DNA from: UBA9926 sp913064795
GTDB taxonomy: Bacteria; Pseudomonadota; Gammaproteobacteria; Pseudomonadales; Azotimanducaceae
Direction of reading: 5' to 3'
Assembly: GCA_045560765.1 (NCBI GenBank)
Contig: JBJKZD010000010.1
Coordinates: 372,001 to 436,000, forward strand
Length of the DNA stretch: 64,000 nt
Position 1 is the first letter of the stretch. Every line of letters begins with the position of its first letter. A model generated the notes under the pieces. It saw only the letters and a program-made list of their open reading frames with translations, was not told the origin of the DNA and did not search any database. A program made the translations under genes and the position numbers. Positions 57,013-64,000 of this stretch are shown here, piece after piece.

Positions 57013-59217
57013 CTAAGCCTTCAGCACGAAGCCGTGACGATCGAGAGGGAACTGACGTACTCGTTGCCCTGTCGCATTAAAGAGCGCATTGGCAACGGCC
57101 GGTGCGATTGGGGTGGTCGCCTGCTCACCAACCCCCGTCGAAGGTGCATCGCTCTCGATGATGTGTACTTCAACTTTGGGCATTTGCTGAAAACGCAAGG
57201 GCCTATAATCGTGAAAGTTACTCTGTTGGACCTGTCCCGCCACAAGATCGATAGCACCATAAGCCACTGCATTGAGCCCAAGCATGACGCCGCCTTGGAT
57301 CTGGGATTCGATCCCCAACGGATTGACGGCAAATCCGCAGTCAACAACGCAGATCACTCGGTCCACCGAAAACTCACCATTCGCGTTAACAGTGACCTCA
57401 ACCGCCTGGGCGATGGGCGAGACGGAATAGATGCGTGCTGCGAGCCCTCGGCCTCGGCCTTCAGCCAGTGGGGATGCCCATCCCGACACGGTTTCCAGTG
57501 TCTTAAGGACGTGATGCATGCGTGGATGATCTCGGGTCAGATGTAGCCTGAGCGCCAAAGGGTCTTTGCCACCCTTGTGAGCGAGTTCGTCAAGAAAACA
57601 CTCGTACGCAATGCCGGTATGGGTGTGCCCCACAGCTCGCCACTCGTGAGGGCGAACGCCAATCTTTGGGGGGTTATGGCTCTCTACTCTGTGATTGGGA
57701 ATCTGATAAGACGTGCCATAGGGGAAAACGCCGAAAGGTTCTTGGAGGCAGCCGTCCACGGAGTAAATATCAATGCCTCGAACGAGGTAGGCTGGATCAT
57801 GTTTGGTCTTTTGCATGATGGACTGGCCCACGACCGTTTGATGCCAGGCCTCAGGGTAGCCCGCATCATCGAGGCTGCCCCGCACTCTGTGAACAAACAA
57901 CGGTCGATAATGACCGCCGCGCATATCCTCTTCTCTTGACCATATAATTTGAACTGGCACGGATTCGCCCTGTGCCGCCTGCACTGCATCGGTCACGAAG
58001 TCGGCGGTTTTACTCGCGCGTCGCCCGAAGGTGCCGCCCATTAGTGTGCGATGAATGATGACCTGTTCCTCGGGTAATCCAAGAAGTCGTGCGACGATGG
58101 TGCGATCGTTGCTTTGGTACTGGGTTCCAACCCAGATTTCGCAGCGGTCAGGGCTCACCTGGGCCGTGCAGTTCATTGGCTCCATGGTGGCGTGGGCAAG
58201 GTAGGGCATTTCATAGACTGACTCTAAGCTGCTCTCAGCGGCCTGTATTGTTTTTTCAGCGTCGCCGATGTTTTCGGCGAGCAGGCCAGGCTGGCGGCTG
58301 AGCGCCCGATATTCCTCGGTAAAACCTGCAGTCGAGAGATCTCCAAGGCCGTTATCGTCCCAGTCGACTTTGAGGACTTTAACGCCTTTGGTCGCGGTCC
58401 AGTAATCTTTAGCGAGCACCACAACCCCAGCGTCAATGGCCTTTACTTTGATAACCCCAGGGATTTTAAGCGCGGCTTCCGCATCAAAAGTTTTAACCAG
58501 GCTGCCGTAGACCGGGGGTCTGAGCACAGCGCCATAGACCATACCCGGGCGCCTAACATCGATGCCAAATTGCGCTTCTCCCGTCACTTTCTCCGGGCCT
58601 TCGAGCCGCCTTTGAGGTCGGCCTAAAACTGTAAATTCGGATGGGTCTTTTAATTGCACTGATTTGGGCGGTTTAAGGTCGTGGTCGCGGATCGTGTCGA
58701 TTAAATCCCCATAAAAAACGGAACGGCCATCAGCGTGATGGACCTGCCCGGCTGAAGTCGAAAGTGACCGGATGTCAGCGTCCCAGAGGCGGCTGGCCGC
58801 GGTAAGTAGCAATTGACGGGTTTTAGCACCCGCCTCGCGCATAGGTTTGAGCGCCCCAGCGGTGGATACGCTGCCTGCGGTTAAGTATTCACCAAAAATT
58901 GGGCTGAAGTATTGTGCCTCGGTGGGTGCGGCTTCCCACTTTAGGGTTTGCCAATCAAAGTCGAGTTCCTCGGCCACCATCATCGCAAGGCTGGTATAAA
59001 CCCCGTTGCCGAATTCGGCATGGTTCATCATGAGCGTGATGGTATTGTTCACGTCGATCCGGATAAAGGCGTCTGCCATCAGACCCGATGCGGTCGCTGG
59101 CAGTCGAGGTTGTCCCATCAGCGGTATCTCAAAACCAACGAGCAGTGAGCCTGCGGTTAAAAGGCCGGTGGACTTTAGGAAACTTCGCCGATTTGGATGA
59201 AGAGAAGAAGGGTTCAT
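57013..59217 (-). CDS. Molybdenum hydroxylase large subunit (IorB-type)
   Basis: A 734-residue xanthine dehydrogenase family molybdopterin subunit with a Tat signal (NRRSFLKSTGLLTAGSLLVGF, twin Arg at about residues 9-10), so the folded protein is exported. The Mo-binding core includes GGTFGRRASKTADFVTDAVQAAQ, the MGQPR region, and VVDCGFAVNPLGIESQIQGGVMLGL; the catalytic glutamate is in STGVGEQATTPIAPAVANALF near residue 690. The layout matches isoquinoline 1-oxidoreductase beta subunit, fused with no FAD domain. The partner small subunit gene follows by four-base overlap. Electrons probably pass to a cytochrome. Substrate could be an N-heterocycle or aldehyde; not determined. Confidence 0.88.
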   Translation of the reverse strand: MNPSSLHPNRRSFLKSTGLLTAGSLLVGFEIPLMGQPRLPATASGLMADAFIRIDVNNTITLMMNHAEFGNGVYTSLAMMVAEELDFDWQTLKWEAAPTEAQYFSPIFGEYLTAGSVSTAGALKPMREAGAKTRQLLLTAASRLWDADIRSLSTSAGQVHHADGRSVFYGDLIDTIRDHDLKPPKSVQLKDPSEFTVLGRPQRRLEGPEKVTGEAQFGIDVRRPGMVYGAVLRPPVYGSLVKTFDAEAALKIPGVIKVKAIDAGVVVLAKDYWTATKGVKVLKVDWDDNGLGDLSTAGFTEEYRALSRQPGLLAENIGDAEKTIQAAESSLESVYEMPYLAHATMEPMNCTAQVSPDRCEIWVGTQYQSNDRTIVARLLGLPEEQVIIHRTLMGGTFGRRASKTADFVTDAVQAAQGESVPVQIIWSREEDMRGGHYRPLFVHRVRGSLDDAGYPEAWHQTVVGQSIMQKTKHDPAYLVRGIDIYSVDGCLQEPFGVFPYGTSYQIPNHRVESHNPPKIGVRPHEWRAVGHTHTGIAYECFLDELAHKGGKDPLALRLHLTRDHPRMHHVLKTLETVSGWASPLAEGRGRGLAARIYSVSPIAQAVEVTVNANGEFSVDRVICVVDCGFAVNPLGIESQIQGGVMLGLNAVAYGAIDLVAGQVQQSNFHDYRPLRFQQMPKVEVHIIESDAPSTGVGEQATTPIAPAVANALFNATGQRVRQFPLDRHGFVLKA

Positions 59218-59687
59218 GCTTGGCCCCCTTGCTCAATCAGCTTCGAAGCATGGTGTATGGCTTCTCGAATTTTCTGATAGGTGCCGCAGCGGCAAATGTG
59301 TCCATTCATGGCGGCGTCAATTTGTTGATCATTGGGACTGCTAACTCGGCGAAGTAGTGCGGTCGCCGCCATGATTTGCCCGGACTGACAGTAGCCGCAT
59401 TGTGCAACGTCAGCATCGAGCCAGGCTTGCTGAACCGCGGTGTATTTGCCGTCGCGTGCCAAGTGCTCGATGGTTTCGATGGACTGATCGACGACTGATG
59501 CGACGGGCAGGCCACACGAGCGGACCGGTGCGCCGTCAACGTGGACGGTACACGCGCCGCATAGGTTAATGCCGCAACCATACTTCGTGCCGGTTAGATG
59601 AAGATGGTCTCGCAGCACCCACAACAAAGGTGTGTCTGGGCTCGCATCGATGGATTCTGGCTCGCCGTTGATCATGAGTTTGAGCAT
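59214..59687 (-). CDS. 2Fe-2S subunit of molybdenum hydroxylase (IorA-type)
   Basis: A 157-residue protein with two iron-sulfur clusters. I start at ATG 59687 (MLKLMINGEPESIDASPDTPLLWVLRDHL); the longer frame is not needed. The plant-type cluster has GTKYGCGINLCGACTVHVDG...RSC, and the C-terminal helical cluster has CGYCQSGQIMAATALLRR and GHICRCGTYQKIREAI. This is the standard small subunit of the IorAB group. It precedes and overlaps the large subunit gene by four bases. The pair lacks the third FAD subunit, as in this subfamily. Confidence 0.92.
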   Translation of the reverse strand: MLKLMINGEPESIDASPDTPLLWVLRDHLHLTGTKYGCGINLCGACTVHVDGAPVRSCGLPVASVVDQSIETIEHLARDGKYTAVQQAWLDADVAQCGYCQSGQIMAATALLRRVSSPNDQQIDAAMNGHICRCGTYQKIREAIHHASKLIEQGGQA

Positions 59688-60181
59688 GGTTGGCCTCTTT
59701 ATGTTTCTCCGGGGACAGTGTAAAAACAGTACCAGCAGAGTGATGGTCCGGGCAAGGCCTCGATTCAGCATCGATGAAGCCATTGGTTTTGAGGGTTGAT
59801 CGGTGTTTCAAAAAAATACACAGGGGTAGGGGCACAGTCTTTCTTCTGACCTCAGCGCTTTCAGCACCGGTGCTTTGATTGCTTCTGAAGATGAATGAAT
59901 TTGGTGTTGCAAGCAGCTTGGATGACTAGGACCTAGGTCAAAGGTTTGATGGGCGTTCGATCTTCAGCAGATGAAGGATCCAATGTTGATTGGGTTACTT
60001 CGATGAGATGCTATCGCTTGAGTTTATAGCATTGATCTAGCGACCGGATCCGCGGACAGAATCCATGGATAGACTCCAAGGACAGAGATCAGCACTCAGA
60101 GACAGAGCGTTCAGCGATAGATTCAAAGTTTAGAACCTTGGTGCCTGCTGTTCGTTGGCATTCTAATTAAGGATTAAACCC
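59688..60181. other. Intergenic region before thuA with degenerate 13-bp repeats
   Basis: 494 bases with no clear gene. At 60052-60131 there are four or five degenerate units spaced by about 13 bases, recognisable as GGACAGAATCCAT, GGATAGACTCCAA, GGACAGAGATCAG and looser following copies ending CGATAGATTCAA. The rest shows no recognisable feature. Confidence 0.45.
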
Positions 60182-60856
60182 ATGCTCCAGGTCATTTTAT
60201 CGGGTGGGATTTTTCATGATTTTTCTGCAACCAGTCAGCTGCTTGCAGACTACGCTGAGCATTTTCAGATGGCCTCAATCATTGTCGAGCATCCCGATGA
60301 GGCATTCGCCTTAATTCAAGCAGGTGGCGTTAGCCTTCTGACAGTGAACGCGCTGCATTGGCCGATGGCGGGTGAAAAATATGATCCTTACCGTGACGCG
60401 TGGCGATATGAGATGAACGGCGAACATGCCCAGACGCTCCAGCAATTTATGGTTCAAGGGGGTAATTTGCTGGGACTGCATACTGCGTCAATCTGCTTCT
60501 CCGACTGGCCGGGGTGGCAGACTCTGCTGGGAGGCAGGTGGGTTTGGGGTCAATCCTTTCACCCCGATCCTAGTTCGTTAAGCCTTACGCCGACGCCGGC
60601 AGGTATGGATTTTGGCCTCAAGCATTTCACCACGACGGATGAGCGATATACGGATCTTGAAATTTCTCCAGAGGCCCAGGTACTCATGGTTGGATCAGAC
60701 TCGGAGTGCGCGGGTGAGCCTTTGGTTTGGCGAAAAACCATGGGTGAAGGCCGCGCCGCCTACTCGGCGCTCGGCCATGATGCCCATTCCCTGGCCTCCG
60801 CTGGGGTTAAGCATCTGTTGATGAAGTTAATGGCTTGGTTGGTTCGTTTGGATTAG
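60182..60856 (+). CDS. ThuA-domain protein
   Basis: A 224-residue ThuA family protein (glutamine amidotransferase-like fold). VILSGGIFHDFSATSQLLADYAEHF is the first strand and helix, GGVSLLTVNALHWPM and GGNLLGLHTASICFSDWPGWQTLLGGRWVWGQSFHP are conserved (the LHxAS/C region), and the final part contains MGEGRAAYSALGHDAHSLASAG. The nucleophile cysteine of true amidotransferases is absent; the family acts in sugar catabolism (trehalose utilisation) but its chemistry is not settled. ATG 60182 follows AAGGATT. Nine bases separate it from the SDR gene, so they may form an operon. Confidence 0.85.
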   Translation: MLQVILSGGIFHDFSATSQLLADYAEHFQMASIIVEHPDEAFALIQAGGVSLLTVNALHWPMAGEKYDPYRDAWRYEMNGEHAQTLQQFMVQGGNLLGLHTASICFSDWPGWQTLLGGRWVWGQSFHPDPSSLSLTPTPAGMDFGLKHFTTTDERYTDLEISPEAQVLMVGSDSECAGEPLVWRKTMGEGRAAYSALGHDAHSLASAGVKHLLMKLMAWLVRLD

Positions 60857-60865
60857 GAAGGTCTG

Positions 60866-61618
60866 ATGACTGAAAAATCGTTCATTATCACAGGAGGGGG
60901 TTCGGGCCTCGGGCGGGCAACAGCGGAGCTGCTTGTTTCAAAGGGTGCGCGAGTGACGATCTGCGGTCGCCGCAAGGATAAAATCGAATCGGTCGCCGCA
61001 AGCCTTGGACCTGCCTGTCGGGCAGTCCAGAGCGATATCACCCAGGCGCCGGATCGTGATCGATTGATTGACGCGGCCCTTGAGCATGGCGGCGGCCTTG
61101 ACGGTCTCGTGAATAATGCCGGGAATATGTATCGGGCGACGATTGAGACGCTCGATGAGGTGCGCTTACTCGATCTTTTTAATCAAAACGTCATCGCAGG
61201 TCTCATGCTGTCAAAGCTGGCTGTCTCAGCCCTTGAGCGCACCCAAGGATCAATTGTTTTTTTAGGATCGACCCATACACGGCGCGCCTTCCCGGGAGGG
61301 GTGCCTTACGCTGCCACGAAAGCGGCGTTGCAAACCATTACGAAAGTCTTGGCGGCGGAACTCGGTCCCCGCCAGATTCGCGTTAATTGCGTATTGCCGG
61401 GTGCGGTGCTGACGGAGATTAATGAGCGCGCGGGCCTCGGCGATCAGGCGGATCAAAAAGCGCGACTCAACCAGCTGGCGCCGCTGCACGCGCTAGGCCG
61501 AGTAGGAGAACCCCATGAAGTGGCGGAGGCCATCGCGTTCTTGTTAGAGGCCGCCTGGACGACGGGAGCACTGCTGGATGTTGACGGCGGTCTTGGTCTA
61601 GGTCTAACCAACCTTTAA
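60866..61618 (+). CDS. SDR-family oxidoreductase
   Basis: A 250-residue short-chain dehydrogenase. NAD(P) motif ITGGGSGLGRATAELLVSKGARVTICGRRKDK (the R residues suggest NADP), NNAG in DGLVNNAGNMYRATIETLDE, catalytic Ser in VFLGSTHTRRAFPGGVPYAATKAALQTITKVLAAELGPRQIRVNCVLPGAVLTEI with YxxxK as YAATK, and C-terminal WTTGALLDVDGG. Substrate not evident; the neighbouring ThuA gene suggests carbohydrate or polyol conversion. Confidence 0.9.
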   Translation: MTEKSFIITGGGSGLGRATAELLVSKGARVTICGRRKDKIESVAASLGPACRAVQSDITQAPDRDRLIDAALEHGGGLDGLVNNAGNMYRATIETLDEVRLLDLFNQNVIAGLMLSKLAVSALERTQGSIVFLGSTHTRRAFPGGVPYAATKAALQTITKVLAAELGPRQIRVNCVLPGAVLTEINERAGLGDQADQKARLNQLAPLHALGRVGEPHEVAEAIAFLLEAAWTTGALLDVDGGLGLGLTNL

Positions 61619-61772
61619 ACAAAGCCGTTGATTGCATCATGCTACAACACCAAAGGGAAAACCGGCGATGCAAGGAGCCACTGGTGGGTCTCGTCGTTGT
61701 TGGCAAACGTCGCCTTGGGAAAACCCCTACAGCAAGCGAGGATCGTTACTTCCGCGACTTACTGCTAAGGTC

Positions 61773-62260
61773 TCAGGCAGTCACGATCGTTTGTGCTCCA
61801 TCTGCCACAGGGGACGCGATCCATTGAATGAACTGATGCTTTCTTTCTCCCAGGAGTACTAAGCGCTGCATCTCATCGAGCGGCATTACGGTTAATCCAG
61901 GGACGTCTTTGTTGGAGTTGACCAGGTGGAGACGCTTGCCGCAGGTCGTTGAGTAGGCCCGGGATGGACGGTTGTTTGAGATCTTGCAGATTGGGCCGTT
62001 GTCTGCCCCCTCGCAGGAGCGGTATCATTCCAAGGTTTTGATCAAGCGAACGAGGGTAGGCCGCTTTTAGGTCGGGGTTGGACAAACCCTCGTAAGCACC
62101 GTTGATGGCCTTCATCCTTATCGTGTCATCGACGTCAACGGGCTTAAAGTCGTGATGAGCGTTCTGAGTCAGACTTTTATAAACCGAGTGGATAAGATCA
62201 TCCGAAAAGCGCTTCGGGATAGATTCAACGTGTCCCTGGGCGTCGGAGCATGAAAGTCAG
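61773..62260 (-). pseudogene. Frameshifted minus-strand gene relic, family unknown
   Basis: The minus strand encodes two good-looking peptide segments in different frames. The upstream one begins near 62255 with VESIPKRFSDDLIHSVY, continues as DDTIRMKAINGAYEGLSN and NLGMIPLLRGGRQRPNLQDL; the downstream one reads PGLTVMPLDEMQRLVLLGER followed by HQFIQWIASPVADGAQTIVTA and stops at 61773. The shift lies near 61935-61960. Both read like conserved protein sequence rather than chance, but there is no start and I do not recognise the family. Best taken as a broken gene between the SDR and PQQ genes. Confidence 0.5.
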
Positions 62261-62369
62261 TCAGGGCGATGTGCAGCCGAACCAAAGATTTTCAGAAGAT
62301 GGAAACAATAAACTGAGTCCAAGGTAGCCTTTGTGCTTTCCCTCACCAACCTGTAGTAGAGACATTGAC

Positions 62370-64000
62370 GTGATCAACAGACGATTCCAACGCGAAAGCC
62401 AAAACCCCGCCGCCCGCTGCTGGCTGCTTTTCCTCTGTGCGCTCTGGACGTTGGAAGCGCCTGCAGACGAGTCTGGCTGGTCGTTGCATGGTCAGAACTT
62501 CTCTGAACAGAGGCTTTCGCCGCTGACCCAGATTAATCCTCAATCACTTCAAGACCTTGGGTTGGCTTGGTTTTTCGACACAGGCACTCGAAGAGGCCTT
62601 GAGGCCTCTCCAATTGTTGTTGATGGCGTCATATATACCACGGGGTCTTGGAGTCGCGTGTATGCGCTGGATGGTAAAAGTGGCGCGCTGATTTGGTCTT
62701 TTGATCCCGAGGTGCCGCGAGAATGGGGCGCCAATGCGTGTTGTGATGTCGTTAACCGAGGTGTCGCAGTCCTAGGGGATCAGGTTTTTGTGGGCACAAT
62801 AGATGGCAGGCTCATCGCGCTCGATCGAACCCAAGGTGATGTACGCTGGTCAACGCTGACCATCGACCCGGGCAAGCCATATACCATCACAGGAGCGCCA
62901 CGACTGGTAGGTGATTCAGTGGTGATAGGAAATGGCGGCGCTGAGTACGGTGTTCGAGGTTACGTATCGGCCTATGACGCCGCGACAGGCGCCCTGAAAT
63001 GGCGTTTTTACACCGTGCCGGGTAATCCGGCTCAGCCACAAGAGTCAGCAGCGCTTGAGCGCGCAGTCAAAACGTGGACCGGTGATCAATTTTGGCGTTT
63101 CGGTGGTGGGGGTACGGTGTGGGATTCGATGGCTTATGATCCGGATCTCGATTTGCTGTACATCGGCGTCGGAAACGGGTCTCCCTGGAACCGTGACATT
63201 CGGAGTCCCGAGGGCGGAGACAACTTGTACTTGTCCTCAATCGTGGCGCTTGAGGGTTCGACGGGAGAGTACCGTTGGCATTATCAAACAACGCCAGCAG
63301 ACAATTGGGATTACACCGCAACCCAGCACATGATTCTTGCCAATCTCCCCATTGAAGGCGTTTCCCGGAAAGTCATTATGCAAGCTCCCAAGAACGGGTT
63401 TTTCTATGTCTTGGATCGGGTCACGGGAGCGCTGTTATCGGCAGAAGCGTATGTCCCGGTTAATTGGGCGAGTGAAGTCGACCCAGAGACAGGTCGACCG
63501 ATAGAGACCGACGTCGCGAGTTATCGAGACAAAGATCAACTGGTACGGCCGGCCCCTTTTGGCGCCCACAACTGGCAGCCCATGGCATGGAATCCTGATT
63601 CAGGCCTTGTCTATATCCCAGCGATGGAGAATTTCTCGCTGTATTCAAACCCAGCTGATTATAACCACCAGGATGGGCCGCATTGGAACACGGGGCAAAA
63701 TGATGGCGCGATTCAGGACAATCCTCTCGCGAGCATCGATCCCCTCTATGCAGCGCCGCTTCTCAAGCATTTGATGCGGGGGCAATTGATTGCCTGGGAC
63801 CCTCTAAAGGGTCGTGCGGCTTGGCGGCAGTCGTTGCCAAGTATGTGGAACGGTGGTGTGCTCACGACCGCATCAGGGTTGGTATTTCAAGGGCAAGGGT
63901 CCGGGGAGCTTGTAGCCTTCGAAGCGCAGAGTGGCAAAAAATTGTGGTCGACGGATGCTCAGAGCGGCATTATTGCTCCGCCCATCAGTTATCAAATAGA
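62370..64000 (+). CDS. PQQ-dependent dehydrogenase (quinoprotein alcohol dehydrogenase type), 3' end outside window
   Basis: An open frame from GTG 62370 to the end of the window (543 complete codons), so it is partial and was not closed by a stop. Signal peptide RCWLLFLCALWTLEAPADES. Propeller repeats start at SGWSLHGQNFSEQRLSPLTQIN and continue with VVDGVIYTTGSWSRVYALDGKSGALIWSFDPE. NACCDVVNRGVAVLGDQV contains the adjacent Cys-Cys disulfide of methanol/ethanol dehydrogenases. The Trp-docking motifs and GGGGTVWDSMAYDPDLDLLYIGVGNGSPWNR (the Asp/Glu region of the active site) are present. This is the soluble ADH group; a C-terminal haem domain, if present, would be beyond the window. It would oxidise alcohols in the periplasm and pass electrons to cytochrome c. 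Confidence 0.9.
   Translation, partial: MINRRFQRESQNPAARCWLLFLCALWTLEAPADESGWSLHGQNFSEQRLSPLTQINPQSLQDLGLAWFFDTGTRRGLEASPIVVDGVIYTTGSWSRVYALDGKSGALIWSFDPEVPREWGANACCDVVNRGVAVLGDQVFVGTIDGRLIALDRTQGDVRWSTLTIDPGKPYTITGAPRLVGDSVVIGNGGAEYGVRGYVSAYDAATGALKWRFYTVPGNPAQPQESAALERAVKTWTGDQFWRFGGGGTVWDSMAYDPDLDLLYIGVGNGSPWNRDIRSPEGGDNLYLSSIVALEGSTGEYRWHYQTTPADNWDYTATQHMILANLPIEGVSRKVIMQAPKNGFFYVLDRVTGALLSAEAYVPVNWASEVDPETGRPIETDVASYRDKDQLVRPAPFGAHNWQPMAWNPDSGLVYIPAMENFSLYSNPADYNHQDGPHWNTGQNDGAIQDNPLASIDPLYAAPLLKHLMRGQLIAWDPLKGRAAWRQSLPSMWNGGVLTTASGLVFQGQGSGELVAFEAQSGKKLWSTDAQSGIIAPPISYQI

Noticed and set aside
56690..57016. Intact 108-residue gene after the PII-like genes
   Set aside because: Antiporter-like segments occur in three different frames, so the single frame is a piece of a decayed gene rather than an intact one.

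Overview
The window reads as a stretch of a marine-type gammaproteobacterial chromosome. The main evidence is gene order: the block gyrA-pheA-hisC-tyrA-cmk-rpsA-ihfB-lapA-lapB, the block thrS-infC-rpmI-rplT-pheS-pheT-ihfA-merR-tRNA-Pro, and the block trpS-scpA-scpB-rluB beside yciK-ubiG-mtaD all match the Pseudomonas/Cellvibrio-like arrangement. A GH16 endoglucanase with calcium-binding repeats, a CYP153-type P450 and a PQQ dehydrogenase suggest a heterotroph that uses algal polysaccharides and alkane- or alcohol-type substrates. The species cannot be named from the sequence alone.

Layout. 1-8 kb: the end of a PerM-type permease gene, hda, a MurG-like glycosyltransferase of the Firmicutes type, a secreted M20 amidohydrolase, a GntR(YtrA)-ABC transporter operon behind a palindromic operator, and serA. 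8-14.3 kb, mostly minus strand: mnmC-sseA-yciH-hypothetical-membrane cold-shock protein, then pdxJ-SH3/coiled-coil anchor-YciI, and yciB. 14.5-19.3 kb, plus strand: yciO, trpS, scpA, scpB, rluB. 19.3-22 kb, minus strand: yciK, ubiG, mtaD. 22.4-33.5 kb, plus strand: gyrA through lapB and a ComEA-like protein. 33.6-44 kb: tRNA-Asn, a 13-bp degenerate minisatellite, uvrB, tRNA-Val, then the thrS-to-tRNA-Pro translation cluster. infC begins with the rare codon ATT, so its 5' third is missed by ATG/GTG/TTG start finding.

44.5-64 kb is more accessory: cysZ, an acyl-CoA dehydrogenase, an alpha/beta hydrolase, a multidomain GH16 laminarinase-like enzyme, CYP153-like P450, a lipoprotein prolyl oligopeptidase, a DUF1538 membrane protein coupled to two small PII-like proteins, a decayed NhaP-like antiporter, an IorAB-type molybdenum hydroxylase, ThuA and SDR proteins, a frameshifted minus-strand pseudogene, and a PQQ dehydrogenase that runs off the end.

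The most interesting points are the DUF1538/PII/PII cassette followed by an antiporter relic; the 13-bp palindrome-centred tandem array before uvrB, with smaller intergenic arrays of 13 or 17 bp elsewhere; the out-of-place Firmicutes-type MurG homologue; the membrane-anchored cold-shock domain protein; a GyrA quinolone-pocket variant (Tyr at E. coli position 87); a tRNA-Val with C33 instead of U33; and the loss of serC, aroA and mupP from otherwise conserved operons. All calls come from reading the sequence and from family knowledge; no database search was run.
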